NCBI GenBank assembly: GCA_034231615.1
Contig: CM067316.1
Span: forward strand, 61,837,353 to 61,901,352
Length of the DNA: 64,000 nt
DNA from: Meghimatium bilineatum
Lineage: Eukaryota; Mollusca; Gastropoda; Stylommatophora; Philomycidae
Reading direction: 5' to 3'
Notes under the pieces: generated by a model
Told to the model about the DNA's origin: nothing
Database searches by the model: none
Seen by the model: only the letters and a program-made list of their open reading frames with translations
Shown: positions 20,935-30,820 of the stretch, one piece after another
Layout of the letters: the number at the start of each line of letters is the position of its first letter
Position numbering within the stretch: the first letter of the stretch is position 1
Position numbers and translations under genes: made by a program

Positions 20935-21530
20935 TGCTTCTTCTTCTTTAAGTTTGGTGCTTTTTAGGGTAATTTTGGGTTTTCCACCTCAGGTGTTCAC
21001 ATAAGGGCTTGCTGGTTCAGTCTCTTTTCATCGAGTCTAAGAACATGTCCCAGGTATTTCCATCTGCGTTTTCTAACATTTGAAACATATTCTTGGTTTG
21101 TTTTATTTCTTAGGTCGCTATTTGTGACAAAATCGCTACATTTTATGTTCAGTAATTTTCTGAGACATTTGTTTTCAAAGCTGTTTAATATTTGCTCCGT
21201 TGCCTGTGTTGATTTCCAGCTTTCACTACTATAAGTCTATTGTCTATTGTCTTTCCCCATGTTGTTTGTTATCTACTCTTGCCGTTAAGAGTAGGGGTGA
21301 TTTTGGAGCTCGCACTTGCGTTCTAAAGCCAGATGTGTTGCCTCGGCTGTGCTATGACCGTGTCTGTTCAGGATGTCCCTGACGTTTTCTGTCCATCTTT
21401 TCCGTGGTTTTGTTACTACAATAAGTTAAAGATGTATTAACACAGGAGTTGAACAATTTTAATTTGGTGTTTCTTCCTATTTCTTTGGATTTCCAGATGC
21501 TCGTTAAACTAGTTCTTCGTCTTCTTCTTT
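20935..21530 (-). pseudogene. LINE ORF2 C-terminus, interrupted
   Basis: Minus strand: SLTSIWKSKEI, LKLFNSCVNTSLTYCS, then about 180 bp of unrelated sequence (about 21240-21420), then ESWKSTQATEQILNSFENKC, LRKLLNIKCSDFVTN and RKRRWKYLGHVLRLD. Order and spacing match RNase H-less LINEs, with an insertion just before the conserved ESW motif. The basic RRWKYLGH block and FENKCLR are clear. No RT catalytic core is present. Confidence 0.75.
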
Positions 21531-21539
21531 CATTAACTT

Positions 21540-21720
21540 TAAACATGTCTATATCTGTAATTCTGTCTCCTGAATAAAACTCACTGTCTTTTGTAGCTCA
21601 TACAGTGTCCCATAGAGCTTCGATTCCAGTGTTGTTTCCTCTGGCCAATATGTTTGCCGCATCGTTTCATACTCAGAACAATCTTGAAGTACATGTTTGG
21701 CACTCTTTTCATCGAGTTAG
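21540..21720 (-). pseudogene. jockey-like LINE ORF2 extreme C-terminus
   Basis: Minus-strand AKHVLQDCSEYETMRQTYWP, then ESKLYGTLYELQKTV and FIQETEL, is the post-RNase H tail of jockey-like ORF2 proteins (xAEHxLQxCPxxxxLRxxxWP). It lies immediately next to the previous LINE, so the two were joined by insertion or deletion. Confidence 0.7.
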
Positions 21721-21752
21721 TTATAGTTGCTAGTTAGTTAGACACTAACCAG

Positions 21753-21884
21753 CAATAGTTGCTAGGCGATTTGGTGCCGTTGAACGGACTGGTTCAATTC
21801 CCGTTAGTCTCAAGAATTTGTAAAAAAAAATATTTAAAATAAAAAATAAAAATTGTCCTTTGGCTTCCTACTTATATTTATTTG
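21753..21884 (+). mobile_element. tRNA-derived SINE-B, copy 1
   Basis: TAGTTGCTAGGCGATTTGG (A-box-like), then GGACTGGTTCAATTCCCGTT (B box), CTCAAGAATTT, an A-rich stretch and GTCCTTTGGCTTCCTACTTA. It has the layout of a pol III-type SINE head with a short body. It is repeated 416 bp downstream. Confidence 0.75.
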
Positions 21885-22168
21885 TATAAAAAAAACAATT
21901 ACTCGAATCAAAGTTGTAATGTCTATATATGTTATCCATGTTTACAAGAAGACCTATCGGCCCTTGTATAACTAATACGGATATTATGTTATATGTTTGT
22001 TGTTACTGAGGATATTTCAATACCTGTACGGGATGTTTGTTGTTGTTGTAATAGTCGTTGTCTCGATCGGTCCGTTCTGGTTACTTTGTGTGCACGGTTT
22101 GAAAGGCTTGATGAAATCGCATCTTTTTTTGGAGATGCGGTTAGTCAAGTACGGAAAAACGCGTGTTC

Positions 22169-22293
22169 AATAGTTGCTAGGCGATTTGGTGCCGTTGAAC
22201 GGACTGGTTCAATTCCCGTTAGTCTCAAGAATTTAAAATTAAAAATTAAAAAAAATAAAAATTGTCCTTTGGCTTCCTACTTATATTTGTTTG
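22169..22293 (+). mobile_element. tRNA-derived SINE-B, copy 2
   Basis: Almost identical to the copy at 21753 apart from the length of the A-rich stretch. The identical tRNA-like head, TAGTTGCTAGGCGATTTGG and B box GGTTCAATTCC, suggests either two recent insertions or a local duplication. Confidence 0.75.
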
Positions 22294-22399
22294 GCACTCT
22301 GAGCTGCATGTCCACATGTACACATGGCCGTGTTGTCAATCTTTAACTTTGTCTACATATGACTGCGGAGTCGGTTGTGTCCCGTTCTGGGGCGTAGAA

Positions 22400-22670
22400 T
22401 TACAACTTGTTCCGATCGGTTCATAATGGGGTACTCATCTTGTGTTGGTGTTTGTGGCTTTCTTATTGACTTGATCATCTGTTTCTGCTGATGGTAGACG
22501 AATGGTTAGTTTAGTGAATGTGCTTGCTGCAACTGCTATGTGTGTATTTCTTTCTTTCATTGAGTCACCGTCTGCAGACATTCTGCTACCCAAGTAAGTC
22601 AAGGCGAAGACTTTTTCCAGTATTTGATTCTTTATTGAGATGTTATTTGATGAGTTGGTGAGTTCCATGA
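22400..22670 (-). pseudogene. LINE RT thumb fragment
   Basis: Minus-strand SIKNQILEKVFALTYLGSRM, then SADGDSMKERNTHIAVAAST, FTKLTIRLPSAE and DQVNKK. The TYLGSxxSADG and IAxAxSTFxKL blocks place it between the RT palm and the thumb of an RNase H-less LINE. Confidence 0.75.
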
Positions 22671-23110
22671 TATTTTATTGGGATGTGTTGACCTGGAGCC
22701 CAATCTGATCTTTGGGTGTGCATAGCTTGTTGGTTGTATCTTAATACTGATAGGTAGTGCTACTCTTGTCAGCACAATGTCATTCTTTAAAAATGTGTAG
22801 GTCTTCTGGAGGTGACTTGTTGATCCATACAGTATGTTAGTGACTGTTACAGGTGTCTGTAGAAGTTTTTTTTTCCCTAGTGGTTGAAAGGTAAGGGCAG
22901 TCAATAAGGAGGTGTTCCACTGTGTCATTGGGATGAGTCCAGTGTCTACAGATGGGTAGTTGCTGGGGTTTGATATGGTTTAAATGGCTAATCACCCTTA
23001 CATGTCCTGTTAGAAACTGAAATATAAGGGATTGGTTTCTACTGCAGAGTTTGTTTATGTTGTCATTGTCCTTTGGCCGTGTCATTTCACTAAATACATT
23101 AGCCCATCTG
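22671..23110 (-). pseudogene. jockey/R1-like LINE ORF2 C-terminus with CCHC-like knuckle
   Basis: Minus-strand NRNQSLIFQFLTGHVRVISH, then LNHIKPQQLPICRHW, NDTVEHLLIDCPYLSTTREK. This matches the C-terminal segment after RNase H (xxRxxxTGHxxxxxHL, then C-x-H-x-C). Only one of the usual first two cysteines remains (ICRHW). Confidence 0.7.
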
Positions 23111-23419
23111 TTCAGCCAGATTTCCCTGGTATTGTATCACGTCAGATAATTAATGTAACTAATTTTTGTATTAGTAATTTGAAAGTTAAAATGATGTGAT
23201 AGATTCTATTGATAACCAACGAAAATGTATTTTAACATAAAAAGTTGCTGTCTTTTAATTGAAAACCTTCGTTGTTTTCAATGTCAAACATAACAAGTTG
23301 GCTGCTGGAACTGACTCCAGAAGTCTATTAAGTTCTGAACAGTGTTCTCAGCCACTTTATTTGTCTTATATCAAGTCATGATCAATTGTACACGAAAGAA
23401 AAGTATTTATTTTGTTATA
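23111..23419. other. unannotated spacer
   Basis: No recognisable feature. Confidence 0.5.
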
Positions 23420-23665
23420 AGGATCATCATCATCAGGTGCCATGCCGACTGGAGTAGGCGAGCATGGCTCTCCACAGCTCTCTGTCTCCAGTAGTATGAA
23501 TCATAATCGTTGTTGTTTTCCTGCCATGCCATGTTGTTAAACTGTCTAATATTTTCTCAAGTTTTCGTCCTCTGTCTCTGTTGCCTTCAATCTTGCCTGT
23601 TGTGACTATGTTCACCAAACCTCCTTGTCTCCCAACATGGCCAAAAATAAATAAATTAAGATTGT
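23420..23665 (-). pseudogene. LINE C-terminus, same family as 4446-5205
   Basis: Minus-strand LNLFIFGHVGRQ, NIVTTGKIEGNRDRGR, EKILDSLTTWHGRK, DRELWRAMLAYSSRHGT, stop. The terminus and its order equal 5040-5205 and 30240-30375. The tail here is (GATGAT)n rather than (GATT)n. Confidence 0.8.
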
Positions 23666-23699
23666 CTTTTTCCTATATAATTGACTAAGCTCCGTCCTG

Positions 23700-23984
23700 A
23701 ATTTAATTCTTTCAACAGCTCCACATTTATAGACTACACAACAGCATTTGATAAAGTTAAACATAGTGAAGCTTTGCACATGCTATGCGGATATTACTAT
23801 AATTTTAAGAACTGACAAAATACTTGACTGTGCTTATTGGAAAATCCAAGCATCAAGGTGTAGAAGTAATACTAGGTTTCTTTCCGTCTCTCCAGATGAT
23901 AGTATTATTGTTGTGTCATAATTGATATATATGCTAAACATAAAACTACAGGGAGAGACACTACAACAAATAGAAAATCACCAA
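23700..23984 (+). pseudogene. LINE RT fragment, part before the 37-bp array
   Basis: Plus-strand FIDYTTAFDKVKHSEALHML is the RT block carrying the first catalytic Asp (DYxxAFDxV). A deletion then leads to RFLSVSPDDSIIVVS and LQGETLQQIENHQYL, the strand just before YLGxxIT. Multiple stops are present. Confidence 0.75.
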
Positions 23985-24447
23985 TATCTCTGACATATAA
24001 TCACAAATAGAACATTACCACTATCTCTGACATATAATCACAAATAGAACATTACCACTATCTCTGACATATAATCACAAATAGAACATTACCAATATCT
24101 CTGACATATAATCACAAATAGAACATTACCACTATCTCTGACATATAATCACAAATAGAACATTACCAATATCTCTGACATATAATCACAAATAGAACAT
24201 TACCACTATCTCTGACATATAATCACAAATAGAACATTACCACTATCTCTGACATATAATCACAAATAGAACATTACCAATATCTCTGACATATAATCAC
24301 AAATAGAACATTGCCACTATCTCTGACATATAATCACAAATAGAACATTGCCAATATCTCTGGCAGATAATCACAAATAGAACATTACCAATATCTCTGA
24401 CATATAATCACAAATAGAACATTACCAATATCTCTGGCAGATAATCA
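23985..24447 (+). repeat. 37-bp minisatellite, about 12.5 copies, inside a LINE
   Basis: Unit TCACAAATAGAACATTACCA then CTATCTCTGACATATAA. The first unit encodes QYL followed by IIT, and after the last unit the LINE resumes as QYLWQIITYDGRCETKVE. The array therefore expanded at the conserved YLGxxITxDGR motif. Because 37 is not a multiple of three, no long frame results, showing the process does not depend on coding. Confidence 0.92.
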
Positions 24448-24716
24448 CATATGATGGAAGATGTGAAACAAAAGTAGAATAATAATGACAAAAAGTATTT
24501 TCAATGACAAGAAGAAAATATTAACATCTAAACAAATTACATACTAAAATTAAGAATTATAAAATTATATATCGGCTCTATATCGATGTATGATTCAGAA
24601 ACAAGAACAATTAACAAACAATTACATGACAGAATTGATTGCCTTTGAGATGTAGGTATATAGAAAATGTGGAGAACTTCGTGGAAATAGAAAAAGAAGC
24701 GAAGAAAGAGGAACTA
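24448..24716 (+). pseudogene. LINE RT thumb, part after the 37-bp array
   Basis: Plus-strand YDGRCETKVE, then FNDKKKILTSKQIT, LRIIKLYIGSISMYDSETRT, INKQLHDRIDCL and KMWRTSWK. It is co-linear with the LINE thumb (LYGSETWTINKxLxxRIDALEMW) but heavily mutated. It ends where an oppositely oriented LINE begins. Confidence 0.7.
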
Positions 24717-25110
24717 TCAACACTTTGTATGAAAAAAAAGAACTATTAGAATAAATACAGATGAAACAAATAACTGTAAACTGTCTGTCTCGGTGATGTT
24801 GTCCTCCGACTTGTATCTCTGCCTACCTCTTGCTCGCCTCCCTTCGACTTTACCCTCAAGTAAGGTCTTCAACAAGGTGTCATGTCTTTTATGTGTCCAA
24901 AATATTGTATTTGTTTGATCTTTATTTCCTTTAATAATTCTTTCTTCATACGAAGTTTTGTTATACCTCTTTGTTGGTTCTTTGTTCATATAAAGTGTTG
25001 TTATACCTCTTTGTTGGTTCTTTCTTCATATAAAGTGTTGTTATACCTTTTTGTTGGTTCTTTCTTCTCTTTCAATGAAGTTCTGACTATTCTTCTATAT
25101 ATTCACATCT
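24717..25110 (-). pseudogene. LINE C-terminus with a 39/40-bp internal array
   Basis: Minus strand: MVRTSLKEKKEPTKRY, about three units of a 39/40-bp repeat (24955-25075, peptide NTLYMKKEPTKRY), SYEERIIKGNKDQT, IFWTHKRHDTLLKTLLEGKV, EGRRARGRQRY. This is the C-terminal region of an RNase H-less LINE (WKEKRTNEEVL, LGHxxRHDTLxKTLLEGKVEG), with the NEEVL segment multiplied. Confidence 0.78.
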
Positions 25111-26049
25111 GAAAGGCACCTATTCTCTCATCTAATTGTTTGCATATTGTCCATGTTTATAATTGTTTATAATGTTTATTATATAAGTCTATAAAGAGTT
25201 ATTATATAGAGTGCATCACCAAAGCAAGAGACAGAAGATGTTGGAATTCCGTTGCAGATAACTTTCTTCGCAAAGACGATAAGGCTGATGGCTATATGTG
25301 TAGTATTGTTGTATATTAGTCTTGAAGTACGCAAATGGAATCAATAATGAACTAATGTTTCGCAGAGTTTCACAATCACGTAATAATTACTAATACTGTC
25401 AGTAATTAAACCTCTGCTGCCATTGGTCCCCATTTAATATAATTATTATAAATTTAGTTCTGTAGTCAGTTCTCTAAAATATATTTTTTTCCATTTAATT
25501 TGTTAACTACTGCTAAGGTCATGCTACTTGTGATTGTCATGACAATTTGTTAGGGATTTTGCAAGAGTTGACATTTCTTAAAACACTGTCTATTTTTGGG
25601 GTTGTTTTTTGTTTTCATTGTTAAGTACTCTTGTAATTTCTAAATTTGGCTTTATAAAGGTTTAAAAATAACTTGAATCTAATTTCGTCCTTTAGAGTTA
25701 CTATTATGTTGAATCAGTCTAACGTCAAGTACACGGCGAACTTTTTTTGGTTTGACTTTAGATTACATAATTCATCTTAATTATTTTGTATAATTTTATA
25801 GTCTAGCGGTACTTCACATGTTAGGTCAACAGGCACGTGTTTTAGCAGAAAACTATGTGGAGTCGCAGTTATTTGTAATTATAGCAATCTATCACAGACG
25901 ATAAAGACAAAAGTCTAAAACCGCCGGCGGTGATTACAATAGAGTACAAATTCAGCTCCGAAACAAGGCATTAGCGACCGCCCAGGGCGGGTACGTCAAA
26001 CAACAATACCAAGGACACTCTATCCGGGATGACAGAAGGGATCAAAATG
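25111..26049. other. unannotated spacer
   Basis: About 0.9 kb of AT-rich DNA. No supported gene, RNA or transposon. Confidence 0.5.
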
Positions 26050-26255
26050 TGAAGAGGATTTACTTTATTGTATTCGGTTTACCTTACATATACTCAGTCC
26101 CAATTATTGAATCAGTACGCTGCCTGCTAAAAGTACCACTCACAGCACGTAACTCTCTAGCTTCATGCACCAAGAAGACGTCGCGAATGGGATTCGAACC
26201 TGTGACCTCTTGAGCACAAAACGAACGGCTTAACCACTACGTCAGGAAGATTCCC
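26050..26255 (-). mobile_element. tRNA-derived SINE-C
   Basis: Minus strand: CTGACGTAGTGGTTAAG (A box), GGTCACAGGTTCGAATCCC (B box), then a body containing GCATGAAGCTAGAGAG, TTTTAGCAGGCAGCG and an end AATACAATAAAGTAAATCC. Related copies are at 48740-48960 and 37775-38650 (the latter interrupted). The tRNA-like head is the best preserved in the window, but it is followed by SINE body rather than ending like a tRNA gene. Confidence 0.82.
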
Positions 26256-26281
26256 AATCGAAATAATTTGATTTTATATAA

Positions 26282-26460
26282 CGGGGGGGGGGGGTAAATT
26301 GAACAGATCTACGCCTTTCGGTTAGACACATTCCACTTCAGCAGAGCTTCTGTGTCATTTTGACCCTATACAGGATAGGAACTCCACGGCATAATCTTCT
26401 TAACGACATGGATAACCTTTTGTGTCTTGTAGACTGTCATTAAGCAATGAGAGGAAGCAG
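26282..26460 (-). mobile_element. SINE-A fragment, with poly-G at 26282-26293
   Basis: TCTACGCCTTTCGG, then CACATTCCACTTCAGC and TTTTGACCCTATACAGGATA align with the reverse of SINE-A (compare 7340-7400). Both ends are missing. Confidence 0.55.
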
Positions 26461-26559
26461 TTCTTTGAACATCTACTCGGGAATTAGGACTTTTCAAGCG
26501 ATCACGCCACATCAACAGAACATTTCTGTTTGCGTTCTCTTTTTTCTTCCTTATCCTTA

Positions 26560-27279
26560 AACATATTTTTTTATACATTGTTGCTCTTGCACGCGGGTTA
26601 TGCCTCCAGACAGCCCGTGGTTTCCAAGATTGTGGGGTCTATGAAAAATCCTTACATGGAGGATTTACATATGTCCTTATTCATCTGCATTGGTCTACTG
26701 TGGCCTTGCTGGTCTTCAGCCAGTTCTCTGCATCGGTCTACTGTGGCCTTGCTGGTCTTCAGCCAGTTCTCTGCATCGGTCTACTGTGGCCTCGATGGCT
26801 TTCAGCCAGTTCTCTGCATTGGTCTACTGTGACCTTGCTGGCCTTCAGCCAGTTCTCTGCATTGGTCTACTGTGTTCTCGCTGGCCTTCAGCCAGTTCTC
26901 TGAATTGGTCAACTGTGATCTTGCTGGCCTTCAGCCATTCGTTTTAGTTTGGCATTCTGCGGACGTAATCCAGCCAACGCATTCTAGAAAGTCTTTCCAT
27001 GGCAGATGGTAGCTGAGTGTGACGTTGCACTTCAATGTTGGTGATTTTGTCGTGTCATTTGATATTCAAGATTTTTCTGAGACATCTTAGATTAAATATA
27101 AGTCTTCTCTCAAGTTTTATGCAGGTAGTCCAGGTTTAATCCGTAGTATAGTGTACTCAGCACGCATGTTTGATAGTTCTGTGTCTCTGTTTTCTATGTT
27201 AGATTATAGTTTTTCCAAGCTTGTTTTGATAGTCCGCCAAAAGTGGTAGCCGCTTTCTCTATACATGCATGTGCGTTTA
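26560..27279 (-). pseudogene. LINE ORF2 C-terminus containing a 43-bp array
   Basis: Minus strand: INAHACIEKAATTFGGLSKQ, TCVLSTLYYGLNLDYLHKT, RCLRKIL-like remnants, a SATxHSATICHGK-type region, RMRWLDYVRRMPN, then the 43-bp repeats. The order GKAATTFGxL, QTCVLSTLLYG, RxRWLxxVxRMPN is that of the zinc-finger LINE family at 15780-16830. Frame shifts occur in each block. The array at 26693-26940 follows RMPN directly. Confidence 0.75.
26693..26940 (-). repeat. 43-bp minisatellite, about 6 copies
   Basis: Plus unit CTGTGGCCTTGCTGGTCTTC, then AGCCAGTTCTCTGCATCGGT and CTA. It lies at the 3' side of the RMPN motif of the surrounding LINE. A period of 43 shifts frame each unit, so three overlapping short plus-strand frames arise as artefacts. 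Confidence 0.9.
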
Positions 27280-27398
27280 TATCATTATTCAGGTAGAGGG
27301 TGGATGAGTTATTCCATTATTCAGGTAGAGGGTGTATGAGTTATTCCATTATTCAGGTAGAGGGTGGATGGATTATTTCATTATTCAAGTAGAGGGTG
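27280..27398 (-). repeat. 32-bp tandem repeat, about 4 copies, in the same LINE
   Basis: Plus unit ATTATTCAGGTAGAGGGTGG plus ATGAGTTATTCC. The unit nearest the LINE reads on the minus strand STLYLNNDINAHACIEKAAT, the segment just upstream of GKAATTF in this family. This is the second array in one LINE copy. Confidence 0.85.
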
Positions 27399-27640
27399 AA
27401 TCTCATTGTGGATCCTAGTAACAAAAAATGTAACAACAGGCATGGTAGTTAAACAGTGTTGCAATTCTTTGCTCCCCTTTCGGGCCTCGGTTTTACACAG
27501 GGTTGTCCAGGAAGACCCTGAACGCAAGATCAAAGACCACATTAACATGAGACTCACAGAATATGAAAGATTGGCTCAAGAAGGGCTGTGATAACTGCTA
27601 TATCTTGTCCAGGTTGTGCCACCTGATGATGATAAAAGAT
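27399..27640 (+). pseudogene. possible LINE C-terminal scrap
   Basis: Plus-strand VVQEDPERKIKDHINMRLTE, then YERLAQEGL, followed by CCACCTGATGATGAT, resembles a LINE end with a (GAT)n tail. There is no diagnostic catalytic motif. Confidence 0.35.
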
Positions 27641-28090
27641 AAAATTGTACACTGTAAGTACATCTAGAACCATTTGACGTAACCGAGATTATTTTCCAAG
27701 GAAATACACAACAATTCTAGACTACAAATACGACACGGCTTCTCATACTAAAATCATAACAAAACTCACTCGATTCCAGAAATAACGAAACCTGAGAAGA
27801 TTTCTCCAGAAATCAGAGATTATCGGGTCAACAATGAAAACCCCGGAATCTCTAAAGTGCACTGGACAGATTAATCTAGAAAACAATAAAGTATGTATAT
27901 TAAGAGTACACAGACCGTTTTATGTGTATTCACTCTACTAAGCATGGCATAACACTTTGCAAGTTGAATTTTATTTAAGGATTACATACATAAATTGAGG
28001 AAATCGCCTTATCAATAATGGGCACATAAAGAAACGACTTCAGCAGGGTAATTACTTGAGCTAATAGCAACAAGAAATATAACAAGAGAA
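27641..28090. other. unannotated spacer
   Basis: No recognised feature. Confidence 0.5.
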
Positions 28091-28268
28091 CAACAAGAAT
28101 TATAACAATGAAACAAGAATTATAACAATGAAACAAGAATTATAACAATGAAACAAGAATTATAACAATGAAACAAGAATTATAACAATGAAACAAGAAT
28201 TATAACAATGAAACAAGAATTATAACAATGAAACAAGAATTATAACAATGAAACAAGAATTATAACAG
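28091..28268. repeat. 20-bp minisatellite, 9 copies
   Basis: Unit CAAGAATTATAACAATGAAA, essentially perfect in all copies, so very recent. Confidence 0.95.
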
Positions 28269-28369
28269 TAAAATGTTTAACGCTTTGATGACTTGTAAAG
28301 AAAGTGACTGACATCAACTATCTAGACTCGGATTGGAGGGGAGGGGCGCGGATGGACTCGAAACGGAAG

Positions 28370-28915
28370 CACAAAGTATGTTCCAAAAGAGAACCACATG
28401 TCAAAAGAGAGACAACTGGTCAAAAGGGAACTACTGGTCAAAAGGGAACCATTGGTCAAAAGGGAAACACATGTCACAAGGAGACCACTAGCCAAAAGAG
28501 GACTACATGCCAAAAGAAGACCACTGTTCAAAAGGGGGCCAAAAAGGGGATCATCTGCTAAAATGTGATCACTACTCCTAAGGGGACCACTGGTCAAAAG
28601 AGGACGCATGTCAAAAGGGGGTCACATGTCTAAAAGGGGCAACTAATCAAAAGGGAACTACTGACCAAAAGAGGACTACTGACTAACAGGGGACCATCTA
28701 CCAAAAGGGGACCACTTGTCAAAAAGGGAACCACCTGTCAAAAGGGGACCACCTGTCAAAAGTGGATCACCTGCGAGAAAGGGACCACTAATCAAAATGG
28801 GACTACTAGCCAAAAGGGAACCACTAGTCGAAATGGGGACCACCTGCCAAAAGTATACCACCTGCCTAAAGGACCACCTGCCATAAGGAAACTACTAGCC
28901 TAAATGGGCGTTTAA
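28370..28915. repeat. degenerate 18-bp repeat, about 30 copies
   Basis: Unit about GGGACCACTGGTCAAAAG with many substitutions and some 17/19-bp units. Collagen-like QKGTTGQKG frames on the plus strand are repeat translations. Confidence 0.85.
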
Positions 28916-29354
28916 CACTACTTTAGACCAGAATGGGTTATACGAACCAGTTCAGAACTGTATGCTCTCAATAATAACTGCTTCAGCACTAAAATGAAAC
29001 AAATACAACACAAAATCACATTAATAAACTCATAAATCATGCACTCATAACCCCAGCAAACACCACACAAATTATACTATACTAAAACTGCACAGATGAA
29101 TCTGACACCATCAGATACAAAAAGAGTCTTTACAGAAGGTAATATTAATTTACATAACACATTTCTTTGTTTACATGTACTATGGGTTAGACTTGAATAA
29201 TTCGTCATAGTGGCCGACAGTTCTAGACACTACATGAATAAAGTACATTCAGCCGATAGTAATTATGCAATATTTGTGTTTATTTGTTCTCTGACATTTA
29301 CGGGAATATGTGTACTTTTCTAGTTTCCTAGTTTGTGTGAAAAACGTCATTCCC
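28916..29354. other. unannotated spacer
   Basis: No recognised feature. Confidence 0.5.
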
Positions 29355-29736
29355 GTACAGTTTCAACTACAAGCACTGTTAGACACGATAGTACAAGAAA
29401 GTGAAAGTCTAAACAAGAAGAAAACAGAAGTAATGGTTGTTTCAAATAAATACACACCGTCAAAATGCATTATATGTGATATTTTAGATCAGTGATGCAA
29501 ATTTAAATCAAACAGATAAAGTCAAGAGTTTTGGCACCAATGTAACATCAGATGGCAGGTGCTCCAATGATATCAAGAACAGGATAGCACAGACCAAATT
29601 AACATTTCAAAAAGAAAAAAAAGATAAACAATCTATGCAATGTGGTAATAAATATCAATGCATACGCGAGATCGAGTGCTAGGTTGTTATATTGAACCGA
29701 TTCTTCTTTATGGAAGTGAAGCATGGACAGTAAACA
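29355..29736 (+). pseudogene. LINE RT, 5' part, interrupted by a SINE
   Basis: Plus strand: LQALLDTIVQESES, NKKKTEVMVVSNKYTPSKC, then (shifted) TSDGRCSNDIKNRIAQTKL, GCYIEPILLYGSEAWTVN. This is the section from just after the RT catalytic loop to the thumb, and belongs to the family at 4446-5205. LQALLDTIVQE is the parent-like form of the 33-bp array unit at 5206. It is cut by SINE-A after AGTAAACA. Confidence 0.85.
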
Positions 29737-30008
29737 TTAATTTCCGGGGCCCGAAATGGGAGCAAAGAATAGCAACACTGTTTACCTTACATGCATGTCG
29801 TAAAAGGCGACTAAGGAGGTTATGGCATGGAGTTGGCTGCCCCATCCCATACAGGGTCAGTGACCCAAAGCCATGCTGAAGTGGATGTGTCAGGCCGAAA
29901 GGCGCAGATATCGCAGCAATGCTGTAAACCATGACACAACGCATTCCGTTCTCCGAACTACATCCTGCTAATCTGCAGGAGTTTGAGAACGAACGCAGAA
30001 GAAAAATA
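29737..30008 (+). mobile_element. SINE-A, complete copy with 8-bp target duplication
   Basis: Flanked by AGTAAACA at 29729-29736 and 30009-30016. Runs from TTTCCGGGGCCCGAAATGGG, through TACATGCATGTCGTAAAAGG, GCATGGAGTTGGCTGCCCCA, CCGAAAGGCGCAGATATCGC and AACGCATTCCGTTCTCC, to CTGCTAATCTGCAGGAGTTT and GAACGCAGAAGAAAAATA. It has no tRNA-like head. The target duplication and clean interruption of a LINE fix both ends, making this the reference copy for the family. Confidence 0.88.
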
Positions 30009-30016
30009 AGTAAACA

Positions 30017-30375
30017 AAAGTGCCCAAGGTAAAATGGAGGCAACAACTGAGATGTGGTTTTTAAGAAGAATGATGAAAATGGACATCCAAGGAAACTGAT
30101 GTAGAGAAAAATGCTGGAGTAAAATAACAAATTATAGTGAAAATTAGAAGCAATCAAGGTTTTTAACGAGTGTTATGAGAAAAGTAAAACTTAAACACTT
30201 AGTAACCACCGGACATATCAAGGGGGGGGGGGAATAAACAGAGGAAGACGAAGAGAGAAATTTCTAGATGAGTTGTCACTGTGGCACAAAAAGATATCAC
30301 CAACTGAACTTATTAACACAAGAGACAGAGAGTTGTGAAGAAGTATGATTGATTACACCATTCGGCAGGGCACTT
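30017..30375 (+). pseudogene. LINE RT, 3' part after the SINE
   Basis: Continues TEMWFLRRMMKMD, KCWSKITNYSENQKQ, VMRKVKLKHLVTTGHIKGG, RGRRREKFLDELSLWHKK, TRDRELWRSMIDYTIRQGT, stop, and tail TTGATTGATTG. It includes a G9 run near 30222. Joined with 29355-29736 this is the longest copy of the family. Confidence 0.85.
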
Positions 30376-30412
30376 GATTGATTGAAACTTGAAACAGGGT
30401 CATGAAGTTTTG

Positions 30413-30480
30413 CTAATCACTGGAAACACACACAATTCGGCGTTTCGATCGCGAGGCTTTTATCGAGAATACATTCACAA
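30413..30480 (-). mobile_element. Penelope-like terminal motif (hammerhead-like), fragment
   Basis: Minus strand CTCGATAAAAGCC, then GCGATCGAAACGCCGAATTG. It aligns with 52543-52625 including the flank CTAATCACTGG. The form (GATAA-type box, short hairpin, CGAAACG) is that of the hammerhead-type terminal motif of Penelope-like elements, but boxes are degenerate. Confidence 0.45.
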
Positions 30481-30491
30481 CAAAAAGTGAA

Positions 30492-30820
30492 TTAAATTGA
30501 AAATGAAAATATTTCTACTCCAAAATCTCCTAATATTTCTACTAATGCGATATTGTCCATTCTTCCATCATCTGTCAAAATTCTCTCCAGATATTTAAAT
30601 GTATGCACATGTTTCAATAATTGATAATTGATCTTTATATTGATTATATTGGGTTCTCTGTCTGGAGACATTACTTCTCTTTTGTCTTCTTCTGTGTTTA
30701 TCTTCATGTTGTGGTTGATGTAGCTTTCGTTGAGTAGGTTTATGTGATCTTGCAGCTCTTCACTTGAACTGTGGAGTAGGTTTATGTGATCTTGTGATCT
30801 GGTACTGGAGTTAGGCCATA
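30492..30820 (-). pseudogene. LINE RT fragment, minus arm of an inverted repeat
   Basis: Minus strand: DHINLLNESYINHNMKINTE, EDKREVMSPDREPN, INYQLLKHVHTFKYLERI, LTDDGRMDN. This is the post-catalytic RT segment (LxxxNxxYxxMKINxxKxxVM, FKYLGxxLTDDGR). A 20-bp piece with ATCACATAAACCTACTC is duplicated in this copy only. Positions 30554-30777 form a near-identical inverted repeat with 31633-31856. Confidence 0.8.

Noticed and set aside
26160-26250. tRNA gene
   Set aside because: A and B boxes are clear, but the sequence continues into a SINE body found at two other loci and no proper acceptor stem closes.
28304-28561. Collagen-like frame with QKG repeats
   Set aside because: Comes from a degenerate 18-bp repeat with irregular unit lengths. 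No start context and no glycine every third residue.
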